Positions 23,291 through 34,689 of a DNA stretch of 64,000 nt are shown in pieces. Within the stretch, counting starts at the first letter, position 1, and the number at the start of each line of letters is the position of its first letter. The stretch is taken from contig JAWHQI010000009.1 of NCBI GenBank assembly GCA_033032865.1, positions 14,340,001 through 14,404,000 on the forward strand. The letters run 5' to 3'. The position numbers were made by a program, and so were the translations under genes. The DNA comes from Dactylorhiza incarnata. Lineage: Eukaryota > Streptophyta > Magnoliopsida > Asparagales > Orchidaceae. Under the pieces are notes generated by a model. It was given only the letters and a program-made list of their open reading frames with translations. It did no database searches and was not told the DNA's origin.

Positions 23291-25323
23291 GGAGGTTGCG
23301 AGAAAGGGGCGACCGAGGATGATGGGTACCTCGACGTCCTCCTCTATGTCCAGGATGACAAAGTCTACCGGGAAGATAAACTTGTCGACCTTGACCAGAA
23401 CATCCTCCGCTACACCAATTGGGTACTTTACCGAGCGATCCGCGAGTTGGATACTCATTTTTGTTGGACTTGGGACGCCTAAATCGAGTTTTTTGAAAAG
23501 AGAAAAAGGCATCAAATTGATGCTGGCGCCTAAATCCGCAAGAGCGTACTTTATTAACATATTGCCAAAGAGACACGGGATGGAGAACCGTCCCGGGTCG
23601 TTCAGTTTTGGCGGCAATTTGTTAAGGAGAGCAGCCGAACATTCCACGTTAAGGGAAACACGCGAAACATCCTCGAGTCGCTTTTTATTAGAAAGCAACT
23701 CCTTAAGATATTTCGCGTATTTCGGCATTTGGGAGAGTGCCTCGCAGAAGGGGACGTTTATTTGAATTTGTTTTAAAATACGCAGAAATTTTTGATAATT
23801 TTCATCCTCCTTCTCTTTATTAATTTTAGAGGGGTAAGGAATTCGAGGACTCGAAACATTCGGCGCAACCGGAGAATCCGGAACAATTAGAATCGAGGAA
23901 GTGGGTGGAGGGGTCGGAGGCGAAATGCATACCTTAGGCTCAACCCGCAATGGGGAGACGACCTCCTTGCCGCTTCGAAGGGTTATAGCGTTGGCATTTT
24001 CCCTGGGGTTCGGCTCCGTATTCCCTGGTAGAGCTCCGTATGGCCGTTCGGAGACCATCTTTGCAAGTTGTCCAACCTGGTTTTCCAAGTTTTTAATCGA
24101 TCCGGTAAGATTCCGGATATTTGAATCATTGGACGCGATGTATTTAGACAAAACATCTTCGAGCGGCGAAGGTTTTGGAGGAGGAGGCTGGAATCCCTGC
24201 GGAAATCCTTGAGGATTCATATTTGGGGGCCTCTGAGCATTGTTAGGATTGCTCTAGGAGAAATTAGGGTGGGTCCTCCAACCTGGATTATAATTATTAC
24301 TATACGGGTTGTTATTAGGGTTGAAGGGGGCCTAACCGGATTACCGAGGTAATCCACCGATTCTTCGATTACATTATTATTATTATTATTCCAAGCGGGA
24401 GTGGAGGAGGAAACAGTCATCTCCGCCACCTGCTTACTTAGCCGCTCTACCTGTGAGGCTAAGAAAGTAGTGGCGTCCACTTCAAAAAGACCAGCCGGTT
24501 TATTAGGACGCGACCTTGGCACGTTCCATTGGTACGCGTTCATGGCCATTTCGTCGATCAGAGCTTGAGCCGTCTCCGGGGTTTTGTTGTTTAACGTTCC
24601 CCCGGAGGCCGCATCAATCATCTGCCACGTAGAAAAATTTAAACCATTATAAAACGTCTGGACCTGTAGCCAAGTTGGTAGCGCGTGATGAGGACACCTG
24701 CGCAAATATTCTTTAAAACGCTCCCAAGTCTCATAAAGAGACTCGGAATCGAATTGCACAAAGGTTGTGATATCCGTGCGTAGTTTTGCGGTTTTTGACG
24801 GAGGAAAATACTTAGTTAAGAAAAATTCCGTCAATTGGGCCCACGTGGTTATGGACCCTCTCGGAAGGGAAGTCAACCACGATTTGTCCTTTGACCGTAG
24901 CGAAAATGGAAATAAGCGTAAACGAATGGCGTCATCAGTGACGCCATTAATTTTAAAGGTGTCGCATATTTCTAAAAAGTTTGAAAGGTGCTGATTTGGG
25001 TCCTCATCTGGCAAACCGTCGAATTGAATCGACTGTTGTACCATTTGAATTATGCTGGATTTTATTTCAAAATTATTATTATTAACTGTTGGGCGAGTAA
25101 TATTTGATCCTGTATCGTCCAAATTCGGCCGGGCGTAATATGCCATGGTCCGGGCCGGGGCCGCATTTGGAATTGGATCGCCCATATTTGCAGTATCTCC
25201 GATTGACTCTTCGGGGGTTTCGAGTAAGTTTTGATCACGAGATCGGATGCGCTCACGAAGAGTGCGCTCGATTTCGGGGTCAAAAGGAATAGTCGAATCG
25301 TCCGACGAGTTTCCTCGGGTCAT
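23267..25323 (-). pseudogene. Element D gag and protease
   Basis: Gag starts at 25323 (MTRGNSSDD), the first ATG after the leader. Capsid-like blocks are clear: DPNQHLSNFLEICDTFK, WAQLTEFFLTKYFPP, YETWERFKEYLRRCPHH and QTFYNGLN. The frame shifts near 24330, just after SVDYLGNPVR, and an in-frame TAG at 24254-24256 (expected Trp) follows in the new frame. The downstream frame runs from about 24220 with a proline-rich linker, ITLRSGK and the protease signature ALADLGASINLMP. DLGAS is the usual Athila form of the aspartic protease site. It ends after LGRPFLATS at a second frameshift near 23290. Reverse transcriptase continues in the next frame. Confidence 0.9.
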
Positions 25324-25514
25324 ATACTAAAAACAAATTATTTTTTTTTTGAGAATTTTTTGTTTTCTTATTATTATTAATTTTTTAAATATAAGTTATA
25401 TATATATATATTTTTTATATTACTTTTTGTATTTTTTTTTGTTTTTTTAGTAAAAATATATAGATAAGGAATAAAATTAATAGCAGTTCCTACTTTCAAA
25501 TAACAACACAAAGT

Positions 25515-25532
25515 TCCCCGGCAACGGCGCCA
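25515..25532 (-). other. Primer binding site of element D (tRNA-Asp)
   Basis: TGGCGCCGTTGCCGGGGA on the minus strand, six bases after the 5' LTR. It matches the 3' end of tRNA-Asp, the established primer of Athila elements. The leader 25324-25514 is AT-rich and has no other feature that I recognise. Confidence 0.93.
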
Positions 25533-27399
25533 AAAACTTGGTGATTTCGGTTGGACTGCTTCTTTTGTTTTATAAATAAAAGATAACCTTTGTATTAAGA
25601 GTTTAGAATTGGCGGATGTTTTCGAAGAGTCTTGCAAGTACTCCTACTTTGAGAAATTAACCGTTATCCTATTGAAGGATAGAAGTAACGGTCTTTTTCT
25701 TCTTTCGGAATATTGACAATTACGCCTCGGCTACAACGCCGATTTCTATTGAATTGAAAAGTAGAAAAGGAGAGTTTTGCACTAAATGAGTTTGGAAAGC
25801 TGTATTTGAATTCTTAATCCAAATTAATCATTTGATAAAGGCAAGTATACCTTATCGCAAGTAATATAGGATATTTTTTTTGAAAATATCGGGATCGTAT
25901 ATTTCCGCGGGTCGTGTTGATTATGCTACTTCGAGGAACGAACTATTATTTTATCGGAATAATATTTTTAGTTGGTTTAACAAAAATTCAAAGTGATAAA
26001 ATGCGAAAGACGATAATAAGCGATTAACTAGAGTTCTAAGCGATGAGAAATATAGCGCGCGACGTCGAATTACCTTGAGACGAAAATAGATTTTTTTCGT
26101 AGAATTAAAAGTGATGATTTTTCAAAATATTAAGATGACTTGACCGTGGAGGTTCCATAATTATGAACGCTCCTCTCTCGAGGGTACGCCCACCTGAGAT
26201 TATGAATATTCGACCGAACTCTCGTTCTACAATCGAATGTTCTTAATACTCGCTTTATGTTGTGAACCCCGCTATTGGGTTTTTATTTCCAATTCGGGAG
26301 AATTACCTCGTCCTCTCTCGAGGGTAGAGCGCACTTCTCTTTACCCGTGAGCGATCAATCCGTACGCACGAGCCTCTCGGCTAACTAGGTACGAAAACGG
26401 AAATGAAAACCACACATCGATTATGTGGCTCCACTCAACGTGATTCTCGGGTAAACCTTAAGCGTTAATTATTTTAGAAAGAGATGTTTTAATTTTATAG
26501 AAAAACTATTTTTGTGTCCCAATGCTCTTCGACGTCGTGTGCTAAAGGAAATTAGCCACTCATCGGAATGGAGACGGCATTGTCGGTTGAAAAATACATT
26601 TTTAATGATTAAAGCAGATATAAGCGGATAAAAAGGAAATGAAGACTTATATAAAAACAGTAATAGTATCCGTCCCAACCACCTTAAACAAGCGCTAAAA
26701 AGTTCTTAGCCTCTTATTCAAGAAGGGGGTGGTATAGAAATGAAAAGATTTATAAAGGTGCAGAAATAATATCCGTCCCAACCACCTTAAACAAGCGCTA
26801 AAAAGTTCTTAGCCTCTTATTCAAGAAGGGGGTGGTATAGAAATGAAAAGACTTATAAAGGTGCAGAAATAATATCCGTCCCAACCGACTTAAATAAATG
26901 CTAAAGTTAATTAGCCTCTTATTCAAGATGGGGGTGGTATATAGCAGTTATATGAAAACTGAAATAAAACTAAGTTACAAAAAAAGAAAAATGTAATCTC
27001 ATACACGCACACACTCAAAAAAAACTAAAAAGAAAGCGTTTAAAATGAAAGTGATAACATAAAGCGAAAAAGAAAACGATAAAACTATTTTATGAAAGCT
27101 TGTAAATCTAAGCTATGAAAACAGTAAACCTAGATTATGAAAGCAATAAACCTAACTATAAAAGCAATAAAACTAAATTATGAAAGCAATAAAGCTAAAC
27201 TCATACACGCACACACGCTAACATTAATAAAAAGGAAGATGATCCAAATGAGAAAAACAACATTTTATTTCTAAAAGGCGAAAATTACAAACGAACATAA
27301 CTTAATTGCATAAAGAAAACTCGCATTCACTCAAAGAACTCAGAAAAACATTACAAAGCACTCAAAATTTGGATGAAAAATACTTCAGCCGAGCCCCTC

Positions 27400-27407
27400 T
27401 ATTTATA
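27400..27407 (-). promoter_or_regulatory. TATA box of element D
   Basis: TATAAATAGAGG on the minus strand, a canonical plant TATA box, about 20 bases downstream of the nearest palindrome. The copy in the 3' LTR is at 17910-17917. Confidence 0.75.
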
Positions 27408-27422
27408 GGGAAAATTTGAGTT

Positions 27423-27900
27423 TTACACGCCCTAGGTCACGGGCGTGACTTGAATGTCACGGCCGTGACTTAGGGCGTGACATTTGCTCGGCTGTATTCG
27501 CCGTCTTCTGGAAGGTCCGGCCGTCAAACATGGCTGCACACGGGCGTGACTTGGTATGTCACGGGCGTGACTTTGTGAGTCACGGGCGTGACTATGGGTG
27601 GCTGATGTCGGTAGCATGGGCGCGGCTTCGAGACGTGACGCGCTGGCGGCTCACGGGCGTGACTCTGCTGGAACACGGGCGTGACTTGTAGAGTCACGGG
27701 CGTGACTTGGTCAACTGGAGTGAGCTGAAGAGAAATTTGTCGGGCGCAGAGCTTTAAATTTACACGCCCTTGGTCACGGGCGTGACCGAGGGCGTGACTT
27801 GAGCGATTTGTCGGGATTTGATCTGAATCGAGCCGTCCTGTTGATATTTGATCTTTAAAAATCACACGCCCTTGGTCACGGGCGTGAATGAGGGCGTGAC
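27423..27900 (-). promoter_or_regulatory. Palindrome array (GTCACGGGCGTGAC) in the D 5' LTR
   Basis: Same array as at 17933-18400, with one extra unit near 27890 (GGGCGTGAATGAGGGCGTGA). It occupies the 500 bases upstream of the TATA box in the active LTR. The distance fits a promoter element; binding partners are unknown. Confidence 0.8.
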
Positions 27901-30601
27901 CTGGGAAAATTTTGCAAAAAAATGCAAAAACAAAAATAAAACTAAGTTAGAAACCAGAAATAATAAAGAAGCAATTTATTCATTAATTTACATAGAAAAT
28001 TCACAATATTAATTAAAACTATACTAATAATTATACTAAAAATACATATATTTTATTATTTATCATGTTTTTATGTTCATATGAAGCTACTGTAATTTTT
28101 CCAGAATTTTAGGAAGTCAAAATCTTGTACTTGATGTGTAGAATTATTTTTCCATTCATTCATTGAAAATTAGGGATCATGGTTATTTAATTGCTGGAAA
28201 AATATGAAATATTGGGAATCTTTTTATCATGTCACATTTCATCTCTGGAAGGATATTTAACAAGTTTGAATTCACTAGCATGATACCTCCTTCACATTTT
28301 AAATTCAGATCAGCAATTAATGAATTTTTTTATATAGGGCAAAATTATATGAAACATGCTTGGATTTTGATCATCCCTTATTTTATCCACTATGAACCTA
28401 TGATAAAAATTAGAAGTCATTTGGAAGTATTTGACCAAGGTTCCATCATAGGAATCTAAGTTAGTTATATGTCGTGGTCTGCGGATAGTAAAAACTCATT
28501 ATGATGATTAGGTCAATAGAATCGCAAAGGAAATCGATGAGAATTGGATTATAACAAGAGATGAGTATAGACCACATAAAGGACTAAGAGTTATTAGAGT
28601 TGAGTCCAAAAGAACGATCGCTTAGGAGCGGGATGAAACATAAGGCGTAAGTTATAAAGAGTAATGAGAGGGTGGAAGGTTAGGTCAGGGTAGTCACCAA
28701 GAATGTTAATTGTCCTGGAAAGGGGTTGGGTATCATCCCATCACATACCCTAGTACCTTGCAAACCCTTCACCGGGTAGCCCTCGGGAAGTCCAGGATCC
28801 ACCTTAAACTTCTGAGTATAATAATAACTAAACAAGGGTAGTCTAAATAGGAGTTTAGACGATGAGAGTGCTTGGTGAGCTATGGGTAAGGCTGTGCTCA
28901 GGATTGACGAAAGATCGTCCTTCCCCTTAGACGGTCATAAAGCGCTGAGGTTTAATTTAAGTGGAATAATAAGAGGGTAATCTTATGGGTAGATGTCAAT
29001 AATACTAAGTATCTTGAGAAAGGGAACTTTGGGGTGTCATCCCATTGTAGTTCCTAGTACCGTAGCGAGCCCCTTACAGGGTAATCCTCGGGGAGTCCAA
29101 GATTAACCGTAAACCGTAGGGATAAGATGTTATACAAGAATAACTTAATAACACACTCACCCACACTCTGTGGTTACGGGAGCTTAGTCGGTTTGGTGCT
29201 ACGAGCAGTAAGCTCCGTGTTAGTAAGAGCGGATTGACAAGTCAGGTGAGTTTGCGACTCAGTAGTGTTTGTTGGTACGGACGGGTTGGCCCGGCGAGCC
29301 GGTGGCTTGGAAGGTTATTAATGACGGGCAGGTCAGCCCGGGGAGCTTATGGCTCGGAGATAGATAGTAGAACATGTTGCATGTGCACGAAGGTGGTGGG
29401 TCTTCAGTATTGGACGGACGTTCACACCGACGTCAATACGTTGACTCGGCAAGTGTGGTAATTACACTTATCCATGAAAGTCTGGCGGTCCAGTCAGCAA
29501 GAGTACGCAGATGCTCCGCGGTTTTGTGTTGAGGCGTACGATAGGTCTAGGTTAGGTAGTGTGAATACCAACCTAGAGGTGGGCGAGGCCCAACCCACCG
29601 CTTCTATTTGCCACTACGGGAGTATCCTGGGAGTCTTGCTAGCTCCAAAAAGGGGGAACTAAAGGTCTATGCGCATAGAGTCGTAGTGAGTGAGTTGCAC
29701 TTGTATGAACATAGCATAACAGCATACCTTGCATGTCATAGCATGAACATTGCATTTCAACCCCTACCCCTATCGTATAAATTGGTATGGGACTTTTTAT
29801 ACGATAGGCCCTGCTAAACGACCCCTTGGTCTATAAGTTTGTATGGGCATTCCTATAAATCAATGGTTACTTTTAAATTACTTTACTTACGTCACACTGC
29901 TTCTCTTGCTTACCTCTTTTACTGCTGCGATATTACTTTACTGCACTTAATACTGTTTACTTGCTCATACTGCTAGCATAAAATTTATATGGATATACTC
30001 TTGTTAGCGTAGAAGGTTTGTCACCTGCTACCTTCTTGATTACTCCACTTTGTTGTCCTCCGCTTCTTCCTCCCGCGCGGTGCCTAGGAGTCGCAGGGGG
30101 AGGCGGGGACAAAATCGGCTTAGTCTTTATGACTAACGGTCGGTTGTGACCGTAGGTGTTCGAGGAGCTGGAGCACAGGCACGACCAGTCAAGACATGAT
30201 GGCAGGATCTGAGGAGCAGAAGTCATGCTATACTTCTACTACAAGACAGGTGTTTGAAGATTTGAGAGTTGTTAGCTTCCGCATAGATGTAGAGTGAGAG
30301 AGTGAGATTTTTGTTCTACCTTGGTTATGTACTGGGCATAAGCCCCTTTTACTCTTTCATTTATGTACTCATTGATGGACAATTTACATTTGGATATAAA
30401 TATATATACAGATGTGTGTGATTGTGGACTTATGTACTAGTCTTCCTTCTTATCTCTTGTTGGCCTGGTTGATCGTTCTTGCCGGCAGGATCGGCGTCTT
30501 GCGGAGGTGGCTAACTTGTGTGCTAGCCTCTCCGTAAGGCGGCGGTTCTGGGCATAAGATCCAGGAACTCTCCTGGTGCGGGAGAGGGATCTTACACTCG
30601 T

Positions 30602-30935
30602 CCTGATCCCGGACAAGAGCAGAGGCCCCCTACTGTGCTTGCACCTCAACCATTAAGGATCCAGGAACCACAAGGGAAGGCAAGTGGGGCACACCCTCCA
30701 CTGGTGTGCTTTCAGTGTCATCAACCAGGTCTTGTGCGGGCTCATTGCCCTTAGAGATGGAGAAACCCTCCACCACCATGACCTGTTGCCCCACCTGCAC
30801 AACAATATAGAGGTCTTGGCTGAGGACGTGGTCGACGCCGAGGATTCCATGGTGGGGATCACCGACCAGCCAGGGAGCAAGTTTATGCATTGGATCTTGC
30901 CTATCCTCGCAGCCCCGAAAAAGACATCGCAGGCA
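30602..30935 (+). pseudogene. Element B gag, C-terminal part with damaged zinc knuckle
   Basis: Resumes the gag frame after solo LTR C. A CX2CX4HX4C nucleic-acid-binding knuckle is recognisable as CFQCHQPGLVRAHC near 30708, but the zinc-binding His is replaced by Leu. A TAG follows at about 30751, and a run of proline codons (PPPP) with further stops leads toward the protease. The last hundred bases before 31020 are AT-rich and do not fit the frame, so a small insertion or indel is likely there. Confidence 0.75.
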
Positions 30936-31024
30936 TGTCAATATTTTAAATTCCTTTCAATTCTTAGAATTGTAGAATTAATATATAACTGTTAAGGGTA
31001 GAAAACTAAGTCACTTAAAACTAT

Positions 31025-31220
31025 ACTATAACCCAGGGATAGTAATCGTATACGGCAAGCCTGCCCATACCTTATTAGATACGGGAGTATCCCACAACTT
31101 CGTCTCCGAGGACTTTGTCCAGGACTTGGACGAGGTTAGACACTACAATGGAGTCACCAGGAAGGTGCGTCTCCCAAATGTGATGGAGATCGAGTCAACG
31201 ACAAAATGCCTATTGAAGGT
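31025..31220 (+). pseudogene. Element B protease, split by a solo LTR
   Basis: Retroviral-type aspartic protease. The active-site segment is HTLLDTGVSHNFV; the usual motif is DTGAS, so the fourth residue is changed. The frame runs into the insertion at 31221 after KCLLKV and resumes directly after it at 33014 (TIEGLTLESP, then DFDLVLGMTWL, the conserved end of the domain). The insertion therefore cut an open frame. Confidence 0.85.
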
Positions 31221-31458
31221 TGATGACGCATATTTTAACTTAAATATGCTTACTATTATCATTATATTTTTAATATAAACTATATATATTTCTCTAAATT
31301 ATATTATAATTATCTAATTATTAATATTTTATAATTATTCGCACTAATGCTATTTTATTTTATTTTATGACAGGCTTGGGGTAATTTCGGCACGTCTCGA
31401 CGTAAATGCACGCTGTCAACTTTTGTACAAGAAATAATTCTCATGCAAATATTTTTTG

Positions 31459-31949
31459 CATGCATGTTATTCCACCATCTTTTCTCTCTCCTCACCATGC
31501 ATGAAATTATCCTTAATTTATTATATTTAATTTTTCATGCATGGTCACCTTTATTATGCATAAAATATTTTATAAATTTCAAAACATGTGCACTCTTTCT
31601 CTCTCCTATATTATTTCTCCATTTAAATCTTTTTCCACCCCTTCATCTCCTTTCCCTTCATTTTAATTCATGCATTATTTAACCCTTCATCTTCTCCTCC
31701 ACCTCTTCATGTCCCCACTTTATTTCTCCAATTTATTCCTCCACATGCATGTCCGGCTCTCCCTCATCTCCCTCATTATTTCATTTCATTTTATTTTTAT
31801 TTCCAAGCATGTGATCACTCTCCTCCTCCCCTCATTATTTCTTTTTATTTTCATCAAATCCTTTCATCCTCCCTTCTTTATTTCTCTAAATTAAATTCAT
31901 CTTTCACCCCTTCATATTCCACTCAATTAATTCTCTCATTCCATGCATG
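31459..31949 (+). promoter_or_regulatory. CATGCATG (RY-type) repeats upstream of a TATA box
   Basis: Perfect CATGCATG at 31459, 31496, 31536, 31744 and 31942, with CATGCATT at 31669. All lie within 660 bases upstream of the TATA box at 32117. CATGCA(TG) is the established RY element bound by B3-domain seed regulators. Whether it works here is inferred. The surrounding sequence is pyrimidine-rich. Confidence 0.6.
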
Positions 31950-32116
31950 GCCGGCCACATCATTTCATTTCTTCTCCTCTCCACCAATCAAAATCAAAGG
32001 ATTGTTATTATTGATAATTTATTTTCATGCAACCTCTCATCTTCATTTCGTTATTTCTCTTGGAGTCCAAAGGCCACAATTTATTGTAATGGATGATTCT
32101 ATATGGTTTTTGCATC

Positions 32117-32124
32117 TATATAAG
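32117..32124 (+). promoter_or_regulatory. TATA box of the 31221 solo LTR
   Basis: TATATAAG in the context TCTATATAAGGAGCAC, on the LTR's coding strand, 170 bases after the last CATGCATG. Confidence 0.6.
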
Positions 32125-33008
32125 GAGCACAAATTCAAGGCTTTAAAGAGGTTGGAAAAGTTCAAGAGTTGGAGAAGAGAGGAAGTTCAAGAGAGTTCTA
32201 CCTTGTATGAGAGTTTAATTTCATGTTGGTTCTTATATGCTTTTGTTTTTATTTTGCTTAATATAGTTGTGCACTTTTATTATTTCCTTTTAATGAAAAT
32301 GCAATCTTTCTCTTTTATTGTTGTCTTTTCTCTTACTATGAGTAGCTAAATTTTCTCTTAGTGCTTGATTGGTTAGTATTGGGATGAAGATTAATTTATA
32401 ATTTATCATCTCTAATTCTTAGATTTTTCGTTTCGATTTATTTCCGATTAAATTTTGGTTGCGAGTTTATATTACTAGTATATAAATTTCGCTATCCGAT
32501 TTGGTATTCTAGTTGTCCGAGAGGCTCGTGGATGCTTTATATCTCTCGGAAATAAAGGGTTTGTTGTATTTTCTTTGAGAATTGAAAATATCGCTGCTTT
32601 TGGATTCGGGATTATCGTTCATGCAATTTTAATTTATTTCAAATTTTAAGAGATTATGTTTGAAATATTTTTAAAATTAGGCGGTTGTTGTCTCTAGCGA
32701 GCCTCTATCATATTTCTCAATCCTCCAATCGAAACAGAATTTTTAAGAATTAGAGCGTCTCTTTTATAATCGGATTCCAAAGAACACCCAATCAAGTTCT
32801 AAGTCTTTTTAAAATCGTGAATTCTATTTCGTAAATTCTTCGTACTTGCAATTTTCAATTTCAAAAACCAAAATCAACTTTCGCTCGGTAGGATAATAGT
32901 AACGGCATGAGTAGTAGTAATTGACAGCCCCGGTCTAATACGTCATTTTTCTATACTACGATTCGATAGGTGCACTTGCCTTATGGATTGATAGTAAATT
33001 AACCATCA

Positions 33009-34689
33009 AAGGTAACCATCGAAGGCTTAACCCTCGAGTCCCCGATAATGATGTTGAAGATGCCGGACTTCGACCTAGTTCTGGGAATGACATGGCTCAC
33101 CTAGAACCATGCTCAAATTGTTTGCCCAGCAAGGAAAGTCGTGCTGAGATATGAAAACACTTACATAACCTTCCAAGGTACTTCTCCGGTCCCACTTTCT
33201 TTACTTTCATCCGCTCAGGTCATTAAGGCCCATTTGCAGGGAGATGAGGTGTACTTGGTTTGCTTCGGGATGGTGGAAGCGGAGACCTCCCTAACTGATA
33301 TTCCGGTGGCTCGGGATTTCCCTGATGTATTTTGGTAGAAATTGTCGGGACTACCCCTACACTGGGACACTGATTTCCAAATCCAGTTGGTACCGGGAGC
33401 AAGACCAGTGTCCAGGGCACCTTACCGGATGGCCTCAAAGGATTTGGCGGATTTTCATACCCAGCTATAAGAGTTAGTAGACTCAGGGTTTACCCGACCA
33501 AGCTTATCAAAATGGGGAGCCCCGGTACTATTTGTAAAGAAGAAGGATGAAAATCTTCGATTGTTCATCGACTACAGGGAGCTCAACCGACTAACAGTGC
33601 AGAACACCTATCCTCTGCCCGGATTGATGAGTTGTTCGACCAATTGGAAGGAGCACACTGGTTTTCAAAATTAGATCTGAGGTCGGGATACTTTCAACTG
33701 CGGATTCAGGAAGAGGACGTTCCGAAGACAGCCATTAGTTCTAGGTATGGCCTATACGAATTCACAGTAATGTCGTTCAGACTCATGAATGCCCTTCTGC
33801 ATTTATGAGTCTGATGAACCGTGTGTTTGAAGCCTACCTGGATGTCTTCGTTATCGTGTTCATCGACGATATCCTGATTTATTCAAGGACTGAAGAGGAG
33901 CATGGCCGACATTTGGAACATGCATTAGTCAAGCTGAGGGAACATCAACTATATGCTAAGTTCTCCAAGTGCCAATTCTGGCTAAAAGAGGTTGCGTTCC
34001 TAGGCCACGTCATTAGTGGAGAAGGATTAGCAGTGGACTCGGCAAAGATTTAAGCGGTAAGCGATTGGCCACAGCTGAAGACAGTTTCCGACATACGGAG
34101 CTTCTTAGGGCTTGCCGGCTATTACAGGAAGTTCGTAGAAGAGTTCTCCAGGATTGTCCTCCCACTCATCTCTCTAACAAATAAGGATGTACCCTTTGTA
34201 TGGACAGCCCGATGCGAGGTGGCCTTCTAGGAATTGAAGAACAGATTCACTATCGCTCTGATTCCTTCCCTCCCATCCGAGAAGAAGGGGTTTCAGGTCT
34301 ACACTGATGCGTCGTACCAAGGGATGGGTGCAGTGTTGATGCAACATGTCCATGTTATTGCTTATGATTCCCGCCGGCTGAAGAAGCATGAGGAGAATTA
34401 CCCAGTGCATAACCTCGAGTTGGGAGCGGTAATCTTTGCACTAAATATCTGGAGACATTATTTATATGGGGTCCATTACAATACTTTCTCCGATCATAAA
34501 AACCTAAAATACGTGGACACCCAGAAGGATTTGAACCTCCAGCAAAGGCAATGGATGGAATTCCTCTGTGATTATCAATATACTATGCATTACCACCCAG
34601 GAAAGGCAAACTCGGTAGCAGACGCACTTAGCCGAAGGGCAAGCACATCCGATGCGGAGCCCCGACTGATGGCCATGGAGCTAATGTAG
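33009..34689 (+). pseudogene. Element B reverse transcriptase and RNase H
   Basis: Chromovirus reverse transcriptase in fragments. After the protease tail come [25 protein letters not shown], seen as two adjacent blocks, then [15 protein letters not shown], the catalytic VFIDDILIY near 33855, [10 protein letters not shown] and IRSFLGLAGYYRKF. RNase H shows [14 protein letters not shown], the glutamate in [18 protein letters not shown] and VADALSRR. Lesions include stops at 33336 and 33468, frameshifts near 33620 and 33797, and stops at 34051, 34228 and 34687. Gene order and motif spelling are those of Tekay/Del chromoviruses. It is certainly inactive. Confidence 0.88.

Larger units (their letters stand above)
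16047..28065 (-). mobile_element. Element D: complete Athila-type Ty3-gypsy retrotransposon
   Basis: 12,019 bp, reading on the minus strand. 5' LTR 25539-28065, tRNA-Asp primer site 25515-25532, gag-protease, reverse transcriptase/RNase H, integrase, polypurine tract, 3' LTR 16047-18563. Flanked by TGTTT on both sides (16042-16046 and 28066-28070). Athila identity rests on the primer site, the DLGAS protease signature, the FMDD reverse transcriptase and the order integrase, long non-coding tail, LTR. The two LTRs are nearly identical by eye, so the insertion is recent. I see two frameshifts and two in-frame stops in the coding part, so it is probably not autonomous now. Confidence 0.95.
25539..28065 (-). 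repeat. Element D 5' LTR (2527 bp)
   Basis: Same ends and contents as the 3' LTR. It contains the hairpin at 25660-25692, tandem units at 26668, 26771 and 26874, the TATA box at 27400-27407 and the palindrome array at 27423-27900. It keeps the 12-base segment that the 3' LTR lacks. As the 5' LTR of a minus-strand element, it is the copy that would drive transcription. Confidence 0.95.
12693..30596 (+). mobile_element. Solo LTR C: 5.9-kb chromovirus LTR inserted in gag of B
   Basis: Starts TGTAAGATCCC and ends GGGATCTTACA, a perfect 11-bp inverted terminal pair. Flanked by the 5-bp duplication CTCGT (12688-12692 and 30597-30601). Removing D and its target duplication leaves about 5880 bases. 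Layout resembles the LTR of B: TTGAC cluster near the start, long AT-rich middle with tandem repeats, then a CpG-richer end with a GGCGGTTCTGGGC segment shared with B near 11621. No primer site or coding region is attached, so this is a solo LTR of a relative of B. The non-Athila parts, 12693-16046 and 28066-30596, hold no credible ORF. Confidence 0.9.
31221..33008 (+). mobile_element. Second Athila-like solo LTR (1788 bp)
   Basis: Starts TGATGACG and ends TAACCATCA, flanked by AAGGT on both sides (31216-31220 and 33009-33013). Segments such as CCGAGAGGCTCGTG and GGATAATAGTAACGG match the LTR of D read on its coding strand, so this copy points right. No internal region remains. It lacks the GTCACG palindromes of D and the 9481 copy, and instead has repeated CATGCATG motifs upstream of a TATA box. 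It represents a third Athila-like LTR subfamily. Confidence 0.85.

Noticed and set aside
27524..27865. Minus-strand ORF of 113 codons rich in VTPVT and SHAR units
   Set aside because: It is the GTCACGGGCGTGAC array of the D LTR read as protein.
30630..30941. Minus-strand ORF opposite the gag zinc knuckle of B
   Set aside because: The plus strand has the zinc knuckle and a frame continuous with gag before insertion C; the minus frame has no recognisable motif.
32002..32349. 115-codon ORF in the 31221 solo LTR
   Set aside because: Overlaps the TATA box and AT-rich LTR sequence; hydrophobic composition is expected from T-rich DNA.
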